Of a stretch of 64,000 nucleotides of DNA, positions 26,021 through 35,036 are shown piece after piece. Source of the DNA: Marinomonas shanghaiensis (GTDB lineage: Bacteria > Pseudomonadota > Gammaproteobacteria > Pseudomonadales > Marinomonadaceae). The DNA lies in assembly GCF_003259175.1 (NCBI RefSeq), contig NZ_QGOK01000003.1:1-64000 (forward strand), given 5' to 3'. Position 1 is the first letter of the stretch. The number at the start of each line of letters is the position of its first letter. The notes below the pieces were generated by a model. That model worked only from the letters and a program-made list of their open reading frames with translations. It did no database searches and was not told where the DNA came from. Made by a program: the position numbers and the translations under genes.

Positions 26021-26723
26021 GATAGCCTTCCAAAAAGGTGCGCCACTGCGCATCGGAAACATTGAATTGAGTATAGAGATTGGATTCCTTATCCAACGAT
26101 CGCTTTAAGCGGTCGATATTGGCTTGTTTCCATTGTGTGTTGTGTGTTCTTTGTTCGCACTTGTCGAAATCAATCAGCCAAACCTTGCCGTTTTGATCGA
26201 CCATGATGTTGTGACAATTTAAGTCAGAGTGGTAAATGCCTTCGTCGTGGAAGCGTTTCACGACGGCCCCTATTTCTTGCCAGTTTACAGTGGTGCTGTT
26301 CCCTGTTTTGATTATATCAAAAAGATCCTGTGCGTTTTCGATGGTCTGCGTTAATAGCTCACCTCGATAAAAGCCTTTATTGAGGGTATATAAGCCACCG
26401 ATAGGTCGAGGAACCGGTAATCCTATTGAGCACATATATTCTAATAAGCTCAGTTCAAGCCATGGGCGAGTGTTTTTTTGTCCCGTAAAGAAAAAATGGC
26501 TTTTATTAAATTTTGCGATCAGTCCGCCGCGACGATAACGTCGTATGACAAACTGTCCAAATTGACTGTTAATAAACCAGACAGCGCCTCGGCCATTGCC
26601 TGTACCGATTAATGCTTGTTGTGATTGCCAGAACCTTGGGTCAAACCAAGTGCTTGATAATGGCAATGTCTGGTCACTTTTTAAGAGTGTCATACTGGGC
26701 GATATTCTGATGGCTTCTGGCAT
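26013..26723 (-). CDS. kdkA: 3-deoxy-D-manno-octulosonic acid kinase
   Basis: The protein has 236 residues and a protein-kinase-like fold. The conserved features are FVIRRYRRGGLIAKF, HSDLNCHNIMV (catalytic Asp167) and WLIDFDKCE (metal-binding Asp185). KdkA phosphorylates the 4-position of the single Kdo in organisms whose Kdo transferase adds one residue, such as Haemophilus and Vibrio. It overlaps the acyltransferase start and is divergent from an OpsX-like heptosyltransferase. That grouping fits a single-Kdo-phosphate inner core. Confidence 0.9.
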   Translation of the reverse strand: MPEAIRISPSMTLLKSDQTLPLSSTWFDPRFWQSQQALIGTGNGRGAVWFINSQFGQFVIRRYRRGGLIAKFNKSHFFFTGQKNTRPWLELSLLEYMCSIGLPVPRPIGGLYTLNKGFYRGELLTQTIENAQDLFDIIKTGNSTTVNWQEIGAVVKRFHDEGIYHSDLNCHNIMVDQNGKVWLIDFDKCEQRTHNTQWKQANIDRLKRSLDKESNLYTQFNVSDAQWRTFLEGYHG

Positions 26724-26832
26724 TTTGCTCGCTTTACATAGGATGGTCTTTATCGCGTCTACAAATTAGGACACATTCAAGGGGGACTATTCTATAATAC
26801 TTGCCACGTTTAAGCAGCCCTATGAGGAACGC

Positions 26833-27858
26833 ATGCAGCAAGAGTCATTACAGGAAACGCCAGTCCAACATTTGGCCGTGGTTAGATTATCCGCGTTGGG
26901 AGATGTGTGTCATGCCATGGCGGTGGTGCAAGCCATTATAAAGTCTAATCCAACTGTACAGGTGACTTGGGTAACGTCGCCTTTGGAGGCCAATTTAGTG
27001 CGTTTGTTAGAGGGTGTGCGTGTGGTGGTTTATGACAAAAAAAGTGGTTTGTCTGGACTGCTGGCATTGCGCTCGCTATTTCGTGACCAAACGTTTGATG
27101 TTTTACTGCATTTGCAGTGGTCTCTAAGGGCGAGTCTAGTGTCTCGTACAATAAAAGCAAAAAGGCGTATTGGTTTTGCGCTCTCTCATTCTCGTGAGAA
27201 ACAGCATTGGTTCGTTAATGAATACGCGCCTGAGCCTAAAGGAGAACACGTTTTAGATTCTTTTTTGTCCATTGCAAGTGTGCTGGGCGTGACGTCGCCA
27301 GTATTGCCATGTGAATTGGTCTTGCCTGATGCGAACTTAAAACTGCCTGAACGTTATGTGGTGATTAACCCTTCAGCGTCGAAGTCGGAGAGAAACTGGA
27401 CGGTAGAAGGGTATCAAGCGGTCATTGAGCGCTTATTGATAAAAGGTATTTGTCCTGTAGTGACAGGTGGGCCTTCTTCGGCCGACGCCATCTTTGCTCA
27501 GGCGATTATTGCAAACCGATCTGATCAAGTGATTAATTTGGTTGGTAAGACACCCTTGGCTATGATGCTGTCAGTATTAAAAGGTGCGTCATTGGTCGTT
27601 AGCCCTGATACGGGGCCAGCACACATGGCAACATTGGTTGGGACTCCCGTTCTTGGTTTGTATGCGCATTCTAATCCCCAGCGAACCGGTCCTTATCGAG
27701 ATTTAGAGAACGTCGTGAGTGTGTATGAAGAGTTGGCTACGAAAGAATATCAAAAGCCACTCTCCGAATTGCCGTGGTCAACACGCGTGCATGACCCTAA
27801 AGCCATGCAGCATATTGCCATTGATCGTGTGCTTGCGGTGCTGGATAGGCTTATTTAA
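26833..27858 (+). CDS. Glycosyltransferase family 9 heptosyltransferase, OpsX-like
   Basis: The protein has 341 residues. VVRLSALGDVCHAMAVVQAI at the N-terminus is close to the OpsX type of heptosyltransferase I, and SPDTGPAHMATLVGTPVLGLY is the ADP-heptose-binding motif of GT9. It should transfer the first L-glycero-D-manno-heptose to Kdo-phosphate on the cytoplasmic side of the inner membrane. Divergence from kdkA supports this, since OpsX enzymes use phosphorylated Kdo as acceptor. WaaC- or WaaQ-type activity cannot be excluded. The start follows GAGG. Confidence 0.85.
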   Translation: MQQESLQETPVQHLAVVRLSALGDVCHAMAVVQAIIKSNPTVQVTWVTSPLEANLVRLLEGVRVVVYDKKSGLSGLLALRSLFRDQTFDVLLHLQWSLRASLVSRTIKAKRRIGFALSHSREKQHWFVNEYAPEPKGEHVLDSFLSIASVLGVTSPVLPCELVLPDANLKLPERYVVINPSASKSERNWTVEGYQAVIERLLIKGICPVVTGGPSSADAIFAQAIIANRSDQVINLVGKTPLAMMLSVLKGASLVVSPDTGPAHMATLVGTPVLGLYAHSNPQRTGPYRDLENVVSVYEELATKEYQKPLSELPWSTRVHDPKAMQHIAIDRVLAVLDRLI

Positions 27859-27863
27859 TAAGA

Positions 27864-28823
27864 TTATCTAGTAAGAGACTGTTCAGCCAATTTTAGATCT
27901 AAGGTTGCTTTAAGCAGCTTATATAGCTTGATTGAAGCGTCTATTTCTTCTTTACGGTTGGTCAAACTTTCGATGTTCAAGCCGAGTGGAACACCAAGTG
28001 GCAGTGCCGTTTCAATGATTTGCTCTAAAGCATTGCGACAAATCTTGATGGATTCTTCCAGCGGCGCTTGTGCATCCAAAATACGGTGCTTAGTGGCATC
28101 GGGTACGGAAATGCCTAACCATTCCATGAATTCCAATGTTTTTGCGCTGCCGCATGGGGTGAAGGTTAAAATGATGCGTTTAGGTGTTTCGCCTTTTTCT
28201 TTGCAGGTTCTGGCGTAGCGGCTTATTAAGTCTGCTGTGGCTTGATGGTTATAAACAGCCTGCGAAATGAAAAATTCACATCCAGATGCTGTTTTTTTCA
28301 ATAGACGTAAATGTTCATCACCTTTTTTTGCATGTCGCTCTGCGATGGTAACACCGCCTAAGTTAAACGCGTGGGGTGATGCTTTTAATGTGTCGTAGGC
28401 GTGTGGTAAGGGCAATTTAATATCGCCCGTTGAAGAAGGTGAGCCCACCAATACGAGATCGCGAATGCCGTATTCTTCCCATGCTTCTGTCAGCCAGCCA
28501 GAGAACTCCTCTGAACTGCGTGAAGAGACAGACTTGTAGGTAATGACGGGTTTACCTGATTGTTGGTGAAGGCGTTTTGACCAAGCGCGAGGATCGTGTG
28601 TTTCCATAAAAGGAAAAGGGCGTGGTTTGTCAATGCGGCTGGTTTCATCTTGAATGTCATAAACGATCAAACCATCGACGTCGATATTCTCAAGGCGCTC
28701 AAGCAGCTTTTGGCTGACTTGCTCTAGTTGCTCCTCTACTAGAGAGGATTTTGGTGGCGTAGTGCCAATAAAGTAAACGCCTCGACTCGGGTCTTGAAAC
28801 TTGCTTGCTAATTCCGATTTCAT
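27864..28823 (-). CDS. Methylenetetrahydrofolate reductase-like protein
   Basis: The protein has 319 residues with a TIM-barrel layout typical of the MTHFR superfamily: YFIGTTPPK near the N-terminus, DGLIVYDIQDE, DLVLVGSPSS, FNLGGVTIAERH and EFFISQAVYN. The FISQAVYN stretch corresponds to the MetF F-x-TQ-F region. It is divergent from canonical MetF, so the exact reaction (NADH-dependent reduction of methylene-THF or a related C1 reaction) is uncertain. It ends only 5 bases from the end of the convergent heptosyltransferase gene, with no terminator between. Confidence 0.75.
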   Translation of the reverse strand: MKSELASKFQDPSRGVYFIGTTPPKSSLVEEQLEQVSQKLLERLENIDVDGLIVYDIQDETSRIDKPRPFPFMETHDPRAWSKRLHQQSGKPVITYKSVSSRSSEEFSGWLTEAWEEYGIRDLVLVGSPSSTGDIKLPLPHAYDTLKASPHAFNLGGVTIAERHAKKGDEHLRLLKKTASGCEFFISQAVYNHQATADLISRYARTCKEKGETPKRIILTFTPCGSAKTLEFMEWLGISVPDATKHRILDAQAPLEESIKICRNALEQIIETALPLGVPLGLNIESLTNRKEEIDASIKLYKLLKATLDLKLAEQSLTR

Positions 28824-29016
28824 AATGTCACACTCTAAATAGACGAGGCAGATAATGTGTTTCTGCGTCTCGTGATGTTTGTTCGTTAGGGCTATTCTAA
28901 CAGTGAAATGAATTCAAGGCGTTGCCTGCAAGTTGAATAATATTATTGATGAAGTGAAGGTCTTTAATCTTATTTGAAACTGAGTAGGCTAAGCTTCAGT
29001 GTAAGTGAGAAAACTG

Positions 29017-29562
29017 ATGTCAAATATAGAGTTAAAAGGCCTTTCTGAGGCAGCCGCTTCTGGTTTGCCGCCCGTTCATACTTGGGCGCCCCCTTTTTGC
29101 GGTGATATTGATATGGTGATTAAAGCGAATGGCGAATGGTGTCATGAAGGCGGTAAGATTAAACGTTCCTCGATGGTAACGATGTTTAGCCGCATTCTGT
29201 GGTTTGAAAACGGTGAACACTTTTTAGTGACGCCTGTTGAAAAAGTTCGAATCCAAGTGGAAGATGCGCCTTTTTTCATTAACCGTTGGCAATGGGTTGA
29301 GACGGAATATGGTCGGGCGATAGAATTTACGACACAAACTGAGGACGTCTTAGTGCTTGGGATTGACTGCGATATGTGGATGGATTTCTATAAGGAAGAA
29401 GAACGGCCCTATGTTTCCATGCGCTATGGCATGAAGGCACTGGTAGGTCGAAATGTGTTTTACGCTATTGCTGAGTATCTTACCCAGGTTGCAGCGCCAG
29501 AGGGAAGCGGTATGGGCATAATAAGTGCGGGGAAAAGCTATCTTTTAATGCAAGAGACATAA
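29017..29562 (+). CDS. DUF1285 domain protein
   Basis: The protein has 181 residues from ATG 29017; a GTG at 29005 is possible. PPVHTWAPPFCGDIDMVIKANGEWCHEGGKI is the DUF1285 hallmark (PP.....P..CG..DI.I...G.W...G..I). The family is a beta-rich protein of unknown function, widespread in proteobacteria. It is divergent from the MTHFR-like gene and 87 bases ahead of a DEAD-box helicase on the same strand. Confidence 0.8.
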   Translation: MSNIELKGLSEAAASGLPPVHTWAPPFCGDIDMVIKANGEWCHEGGKIKRSSMVTMFSRILWFENGEHFLVTPVEKVRIQVEDAPFFINRWQWVETEYGRAIEFTTQTEDVLVLGIDCDMWMDFYKEEERPYVSMRYGMKALVGRNVFYAIAEYLTQVAAPEGSGMGIISAGKSYLLMQET

Positions 29563-29649
29563 CGAATTTCGGGTGGTCTAGGTTATAATGCGCGAATTCA
29601 ACGCGACGTCTTGATCGCGTCATATTTTTACTTTTAAAGGGGTGTTTGT

Positions 29650-30996
29650 TTGTTATTCGAAGAATTTGGTTTTGATAATCGCATTTTAAAGTCCATTGGC
29701 CATTTAGGGTTTGATGAGGCAACGGAAATTCAAGCTCGTGCGATTCCAGAAGCTATGGCTGGGCGAGACTTATTGGCGTCATCAAAAACAGGTTCAGGAA
29801 AAACGCTCGCCTATCTTTTGCCTGCTTTGCATCGTGTTTATAAGAAAAAAGCCTTATCTAAGCGTGATCCTCGCGTGGTGGTTCTGGTTCCGACTCGTGA
29901 GTTAGCCAAGCAAGTATTTGGTCAGCTAAGACTCTTGTTAGCAGGTAGTCGCTTTACCTCTATTCTTATTCAAGGTGGTGAGAACTTTAACGATCAGCAT
30001 AAGTCATTGCAGAAAGACCCACATTTTATTGTTGCGACGCCAGGTCGTTTGGTGGATCACCTAAAGCAGCGTCATGTTTTTTTAGAAGGACTTGAATTGC
30101 TTATTCTGGATGAAGCGGATCGCATGTTGGATTTGGGCTTTGCTGACGCCATGCGAGCCATTAACGCGGCCGCCAGTCACCGTCAGCGCCAGACGTTGTT
30201 TTTCTCTGCGACGCTGGATAATACCGAAGTCAGTGTCATTGCTGGTGAATTATTAAGAGAGCCTTCGCGTGTTGCTGTTGGTCAGGGGTTTGATGAGCAC
30301 ACGGATATTTCTCAGCATGTGTTGTTGTGTGATCACTTGGATCATAAAGAAGCGCTTCTAAAGCATTTATTATTGAGCCAAGCGCTTAAACAAGCGATTA
30401 TTTTTACCGCTACGAAAAGCGATACCGTGCGTTTATCTGAAATGATTGCTGGGTGGGGACTAAGTACACAGGCTTTAAATGGCAACCTTTCTCAAAGCGC
30501 TCGTAATAAAACCATGGAAAGTTTTGCCAAAGGTCAGTTTGATGTATTGGTCAGTACCGATGTCGCTTCTCGTGGTTTGGATATTGCCAGTGTGTCTCAT
30601 GTGTTTAATTTTGATTTGCCAAAGCAAGCGGAAGAGTTTGTGCATAGAACGGGGCGTACAGGACGTGCTGGTTTTAAAGGCGATGCTTATTCGCTGGTTG
30701 GTCCAAAAGATTGGGTGAATTTCAAAGCAATCGAAGCTTTCTTACAAAAAACCTTTATAGCCGAGTCTATAGAAGGACTCGAGCCGACGTTTAAGGGCTT
30801 ACTTCCACCTAAACCTGTTCGTCAAGAAACGAAGAAGGGGAATGTCAAAACGCCAACTAAAGCGCCTAAAAAGACAAATAAAAAGCCAGCTGGTAAAGCT
30901 CGTTTCCATGATAATCAACAGGACGGTTTTGCTGCTTTTAAATTACCGCCTAAGCGTTTTGCGACATCGGAAGTGACCAGTGATGAAGATGAGTAA
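29650..30996 (+). CDS. DEAD-box ATP-dependent RNA helicase
   Basis: The protein has 448 residues and starts with TTG after AAAGGGG. Walker A SSKTGSGKT (44-52), PTRELA (81-86), DEAD (154-157), SAT, and HRTGRTGRAG are all present. The C-terminal ~80 residues form a basic tail rich in Lys/Pro/Thr, then an acidic end. This layout resembles SrmB/RhlE-type helicases, which act in ribosome assembly or RNA decay; the subfamily cannot be fixed by eye. It differs from the DbpA gene in lacking the DbpA RNA-binding domain. Confidence 0.9.
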   Translation: MLFEEFGFDNRILKSIGHLGFDEATEIQARAIPEAMAGRDLLASSKTGSGKTLAYLLPALHRVYKKKALSKRDPRVVVLVPTRELAKQVFGQLRLLLAGSRFTSILIQGGENFNDQHKSLQKDPHFIVATPGRLVDHLKQRHVFLEGLELLILDEADRMLDLGFADAMRAINAAASHRQRQTLFFSATLDNTEVSVIAGELLREPSRVAVGQGFDEHTDISQHVLLCDHLDHKEALLKHLLLSQALKQAIIFTATKSDTVRLSEMIAGWGLSTQALNGNLSQSARNKTMESFAKGQFDVLVSTDVASRGLDIASVSHVFNFDLPKQAEEFVHRTGRTGRAGFKGDAYSLVGPKDWVNFKAIEAFLQKTFIAESIEGLEPTFKGLLPPKPVRQETKKGNVKTPTKAPKKTNKKPAGKARFHDNQQDGFAAFKLPPKRFATSEVTSDEDE

Positions 30997-31098
30997 TCTG
31001 ATTAGTATTGCGTAACATTATTGTGAACGCAGAACTATAATAATTGACAGGTGAGCCATTTTCACGCTATTGATTAGAGAAAGTGTAGAAATCTTTCT

Positions 31099-32028
31099 TT
31101 GCCTTTCTTATCTATTGGAGATGAGCTTATTAATCGTTTGCCGCCATTAAATTCATTAAAGTGTTTTGAATCTGCCGCTCGTCATGGCAGTTTTAATAAA
31201 GCAGCCAAGGAATTGTCTGTAACACCTTCTGCGATTAGTCATCAAATCAAAGGCTTGGAAAGTTTTCTAGGTCTTGAGTTGTTTCGGCGTACTAAACGTA
31301 AGGTTATTTTAACGGAAGCGGGTGAGTCGTATTTAAAACCAATAAAGAGTATTTTTGAGCAGTTGGAGAACGCGACCTCTGAGCTCAAGAGCAAACAAAA
31401 GTCTGGGTCGTTGCGATTAGCAGTTGCCCCTGCTTTTCTGACTCGTTGGCTGATGCCCAGAATGGAGCGTTTTCAAGAGCGTTATCCTGATATTCAGATA
31501 GAAATTAGTTCTTCCACGGGGTTGATTGATTTCTCTGCCAATGACATAGATATGGCTGTGTACTTTGGTAGTGGAGATTGGGAAGACGTAGAGGCGCATT
31601 ATTTGCGCCCGGCAAGATTGGCCCCGGTTTGTAATCCTCGCTTGATAAAACCTGATCAGCCTATTGTTAAGCCTGAAGACATGCGATTTTATCCGCTTTT
31701 GCATGTCACGAAACGAAAAGATGAATGGCATGATTGGCTCCAGCAGCATGATCTTGACCCAAAACTATTCCGTCGTGGCTTGATGTTTTCTAGTGGTTCA
31801 TTAACCGCTGGGGCTGCGGCTCAAGGCTTGGGTATCTCATTAACCGATCCCGAATTGATCATGCCAGAAATAGAAGCTGGGACGCTTAAAGTGTTATTTA
31901 ATCAGCATTTGATTACTAATCGTTCTTTTTATTTGGTGTATGAAAAGCGCCGTTCAGTTACCTCTGCTATGTCGGCTTTTAAAGAGTGGATAATCGAAGA
32001 GATGGTTGGTGGCACTAAAAACACATAG
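31099..32028 (+). CDS. LysR-family regulator, GcvA-like
   Basis: The core NRLPPLNSLKCFESAARHGSFNKAA is the GcvA/AmpR-type LysR helix-turn-helix, with a standard effector-binding domain after it. The start is uncertain. TTG 31099 has no Shine-Dalgarno, while GGAG at 31117-31120 sits 8 bases before an in-frame ATT at 31129 that would give the family-typical beginning. An in-frame stop at 31075 blocks longer forms. No gcv genes are visible, so targets are unknown; the neighbour is ppnP, 60 bases downstream. Confidence 0.85.
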   Translation: MPFLSIGDELINRLPPLNSLKCFESAARHGSFNKAAKELSVTPSAISHQIKGLESFLGLELFRRTKRKVILTEAGESYLKPIKSIFEQLENATSELKSKQKSGSLRLAVAPAFLTRWLMPRMERFQERYPDIQIEISSSTGLIDFSANDIDMAVYFGSGDWEDVEAHYLRPARLAPVCNPRLIKPDQPIVKPEDMRFYPLLHVTKRKDEWHDWLQQHDLDPKLFRRGLMFSSGSLTAGAAAQGLGISLTDPELIMPEIEAGTLKVLFNQHLITNRSFYLVYEKRRSVTSAMSAFKEWIIEEMVGGTKNT

Positions 32029-32088
32029 ATATATTGTGAAATGTAGAAAGAAAAAACATATTTTAAAAACGGAAATGAGAACTTGTAT

Positions 32089-32379
32089 ATGAGCACTGGG
32101 TTAAAAGTAAATAGCTATTTTAATGATCAAGTAAAGTCTATTGCATTGGACAATGCGGAAGGCACATCAACTGTTGGTGTGATGGCGATTGGTGATTATG
32201 AATTTGGTACGAGTCAACGAGAGTATATGACCGTTGTCTCTGGTGCGCTGACGGTAAAATTGCCAGCGCAAGACGATTGGAAAACGTTTGGGAAAGGCGA
32301 TACTTTTATTGTTGAGGCAAACCAAACCTTTCAATTGAAAGTGACGGAAATGACCGCTTACCTATGTCGTTATGAATAA
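32089..32379 (+). CDS. ppnP: Pyrimidine/purine nucleoside phosphorylase
   Basis: The protein has 96 residues and a single cupin domain (formerly UPF0345/DUF1255, YaiE). [26 protein letters not shown] [13 protein letters not shown], and [13 protein letters not shown] are family motifs, as is the end LCRYE. The family phosphorolyses a broad range of nucleosides. ATG 32089 is chosen over the TTG two codons earlier because it gives the usual short start. A strong terminator follows. Confidence 0.92.
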   Translation: MSTGLKVNSYFNDQVKSIALDNAEGTSTVGVMAIGDYEFGTSQREYMTVVSGALTVKLPAQDDWKTFGKGDTFIVEANQTFQLKVTEMTAYLCRYE

Positions 32380-32403
32380 TACTGTTTTGTAAAAATTCTA
32401 AAT

Positions 32404-32432
32404 AAAAAGGGCTGATTAAATCAGCCCTTTTT
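32404..32432. terminator. Bidirectional terminator between ppnP and mltD
   Basis: A perfect 12-bp stem, AAAAAGGGCTGA and TCAGCCCTTTTT, encloses TTAAA. It serves the convergent ppnP and mltD genes. Confidence 0.9.
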
Positions 32433-32461
32433 ATTTTTCTGTTTTGATGGCTTGGCTTGGC

Positions 32462-34114
32462 TTAGCCACCGACCACATTAACGAGTAGCGTCACCTTATC
32501 ACCAGGTTGAACGTATTTTTTACTGGTGACTTTCGGATTCCACTCACGGATATCATTAATGGATACCTTAAATTTATTGGCAACCACCGCCAACGACTCC
32601 CCTGATCTTATGGTGTAAATCACCTTCTTGATCACGCTGCGAGTGCTGTTTGTTTCTGTTTTTTCAGGCTCTAGCCAAACGACGAGCTTCTTTCCTGGCA
32701 TTAACGGATCGCCCAGACCCATGTTATTCCAACGGGCAAGTGTTTTGGTATCCGTTTTATATTTATTGGCAATTAACCATAAGCTATCACCTGAACTGAC
32801 GGTGTAGTTTATTTTAATTCGATTGCGGTTTGGTGCTTTGGATTGCTTGGCCAGCAAGCGTTGATGAGAACTTAACGTGTAGCTTTCAATGTTATTTCCG
32901 GCCACTGGGATCATTAGCTCTTGCCCAACGCGGATCATAGAGGAAGACATTTTATTAACGTCTTGCAGGACGTTGACTGTTGTATTGTGCTGTTTTGCCA
33001 CTAAGAGTAAATTGTCACCTGCTTTTACTGAATAGCGAACCCAAGTTACTCGCTCTTTGCTGGGGATTTCTGCCAGCTTTGCTCTGAATCTTTTTGCCTT
33101 GGAAATAGGCATTAACAGTCGATGGGGGCCGTCTGGAGAGGTCGCCCATTGGTTGAAACCAGGGTTTAAAAGATAGACTTCATCAATACTGACATTTGCC
33201 ATTTCGGCCGCTTGTGCTAGGTCTATCTGACCACCGACATTGACAACATCAAAGTAAGGTTTGTTCGGGATGGAATAGGTTGAGTAATTATACTTTTCTG
33301 GATCTTTAATGATCTTGGCAAGTGCTATTAGCTTGGGTACATAAGCTCGCGTCTCTCGCGGCAGGTCCAAGGACCAAAAATCAGTAGGCTTGCCCGCTTT
33401 TTGGTTCTTTCTGATGGCTCTCATCACCGTACCTTCGCCCGAGTTATAAGAGGCCAGGGCATGTAACCAGTTGCCATCAAACATCTTATGCAGTCGAGTT
33501 AAGTAAGCGATGGCGGCCTGAGTTGAGCCGATAATGTCACGTCGGCCATCATACCACCATGTTTGGTCCAATCCGTACATCTGACCGGTAGAAGGGATAA
33601 ACTGCCAAGGCCCTGAAGCACGGCCATGACTGTAACCAAATGGATCAAAACCACTTTCTACAATAGGCAAAAGGGCAATCTCTGTCGGGATACCGGCTTT
33701 TTCTAGTTCTTCAACAATGTAATATAAATAGCGTTCACCACGCTTGGATACTCGGTCCAAATAAGAAGGATGAGAGCTAAACCAGCGCAGTTGAGAAGAT
33801 AAGCGAGGACGATCTATATCAAGATCAAGCTGGTATCCTGCGCGAATTCTGTCCCATATATCGTCATGATCTCTTGGTTTTACTTCTGCAATAGGGAGTT
33901 CATCGGTGACGTCTTCATTGTCCTCAGCCGTCGATTCGACAGGGGGCACAGTGTCAATAAAACCTAATTGCTCAGTATCTGCTTCGGTAATATCACTGTC
34001 TTCTAAGGACTCTGCGAGGTCGTTTGAAGCGTTATCTTGTTCTATTTTTGAGGCGGTTTGGCAGGCGCTTAGGGTTAGGCTGACAAGGCAAATCCAGAAT
34101 ATTTTATATATCAT
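32462..34114 (-). CDS. mltD: Membrane-bound lytic murein transglycosylase D
   Basis: The ATG at 34114 gives 550 residues; GTG 34123 is also open. A lipoprotein signal (MIYKIFWICLVSLTLSAC, Cys18) is followed by an acidic low-complexity region. The SLT domain has the catalytic Glu in LPIVESGFDPFGYSHGRASG and the motif ASYNSGEG. Three LysM peptidoglycan-binding repeats follow (YSVKAGDNLLLVA, YTVSSGDSLWLIA and YTIRSGESLAVVA). The enzyme cleaves glycan strands to 1,6-anhydromuropeptides at the outer membrane. It lies upstream of nothing on its strand and follows gloB in transcription order. Confidence 0.93.
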   Translation of the reverse strand: MIYKIFWICLVSLTLSACQTASKIEQDNASNDLAESLEDSDITEADTEQLGFIDTVPPVESTAEDNEDVTDELPIAEVKPRDHDDIWDRIRAGYQLDLDIDRPRLSSQLRWFSSHPSYLDRVSKRGERYLYYIVEELEKAGIPTEIALLPIVESGFDPFGYSHGRASGPWQFIPSTGQMYGLDQTWWYDGRRDIIGSTQAAIAYLTRLHKMFDGNWLHALASYNSGEGTVMRAIRKNQKAGKPTDFWSLDLPRETRAYVPKLIALAKIIKDPEKYNYSTYSIPNKPYFDVVNVGGQIDLAQAAEMANVSIDEVYLLNPGFNQWATSPDGPHRLLMPISKAKRFRAKLAEIPSKERVTWVRYSVKAGDNLLLVAKQHNTTVNVLQDVNKMSSSMIRVGQELMIPVAGNNIESYTLSSHQRLLAKQSKAPNRNRIKINYTVSSGDSLWLIANKYKTDTKTLARWNNMGLGDPLMPGKKLVVWLEPEKTETNSTRSVIKKVIYTIRSGESLAVVANKFKVSINDIREWNPKVTSKKYVQPGDKVTLLVNVVGG

Positions 34115-34168
34115 GTGAGTCACAAAATTGAATAAAGTTTGGACATTTTAAGGGAGTATCGCGATAGG

Positions 34169-34942
34169 TCAACAAAAACTATCCTTGGCGCGTCTAACTT
34201 GGCTGAATGCGACGACAGAATTGTCGCTTGGATTTTCGTTAAGTTGTTGTGCTGCCTTCCTTTTTAAGGCCTTAATGTGGGTGCGTAAAAAGGGGTTAGT
34301 TTTTTTCTCAAGGCTTAATTTTGTTGGCAAAGTGGGCTGATTATTGGCACGTTTTGCTTGATTGGCACGATTGGCGTGTAAAAGTGCCTTATTGTTGGGC
34401 TCTAAAGAAAGGGCGAAACGATAGTTGGCTAAAGTATATTCGTGCGTCCCATAAATGAGTGTATCGTCAGGCAAACTCATGATGCGTGTCATTGCGGCCA
34501 ACATTTGTTTTGGTGTTCCTTCCATAATTCGACCACAGCCACCTTTAAATAAGGTATCTCCGCTAAATAATACATTAGGACCTTGCGAACAAAAGTAGCA
34601 CAAATGGTCTAGCGTGTGTCCAGGGGTAGCGATGACTTGAAAAGCGTTGTCGAATACTGATACTTGATCGCCATTGAATACAGGAGTCGTCACGAGATCC
34701 GTTAGGTGGTTTGGTCCATAAACATGACACGCAAAGTGTTGCTTTAGTTTACTGACGCCCCCAGTATGATCTTTGTGGTGGTGGGTGATTAAAATGCCTG
34801 CTAAGGTTTGGTTATATTCATGGCAATAGTTTAATACAACGTCGGCATCTCCTGGATCTACAGCCCAAATGGTGGAACTATCTTTATCTTGGATGATCCA
34901 GATATAATTATCCTGAAAAGCGGGAAGCGGAAAAATAGTCAT
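34169..34942 (-). CDS. gloB: Hydroxyacylglutathione hydrolase (glyoxalase II)
   Basis: The protein has 257 residues of the metallo-beta-lactamase fold. The metal-binding THHHKDHTGG (residues 53-62) and GHTLDHLCYF and FSGDTLF supply the binuclear site. It hydrolyses S-lactoylglutathione to D-lactate and glutathione in methylglyoxal detoxification. Its position beside the methyltransferase-rnhA-dnaQ block follows the gammaproteobacterial order. Transcription is divergent from that block. Confidence 0.94.
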   Translation of the reverse strand: MTIFPLPAFQDNYIWIIQDKDSSTIWAVDPGDADVVLNYCHEYNQTLAGILITHHHKDHTGGVSKLKQHFACHVYGPNHLTDLVTTPVFNGDQVSVFDNAFQVIATPGHTLDHLCYFCSQGPNVLFSGDTLFKGGCGRIMEGTPKQMLAAMTRIMSLPDDTLIYGTHEYTLANYRFALSLEPNNKALLHANRANQAKRANNQPTLPTKLSLEKKTNPFLRTHIKALKRKAAQQLNENPSDNSVVAFSQVRRAKDSFC

Positions 34943-35036
34943 AAGTTGTCTGCTTTATAGAGGCGGTGGTTGTTTATATGGCGTGTCTATAAAAATAAAT
35001 ACAGCGTCATACCGTTTAAAAAAGAGAATTCATTGT

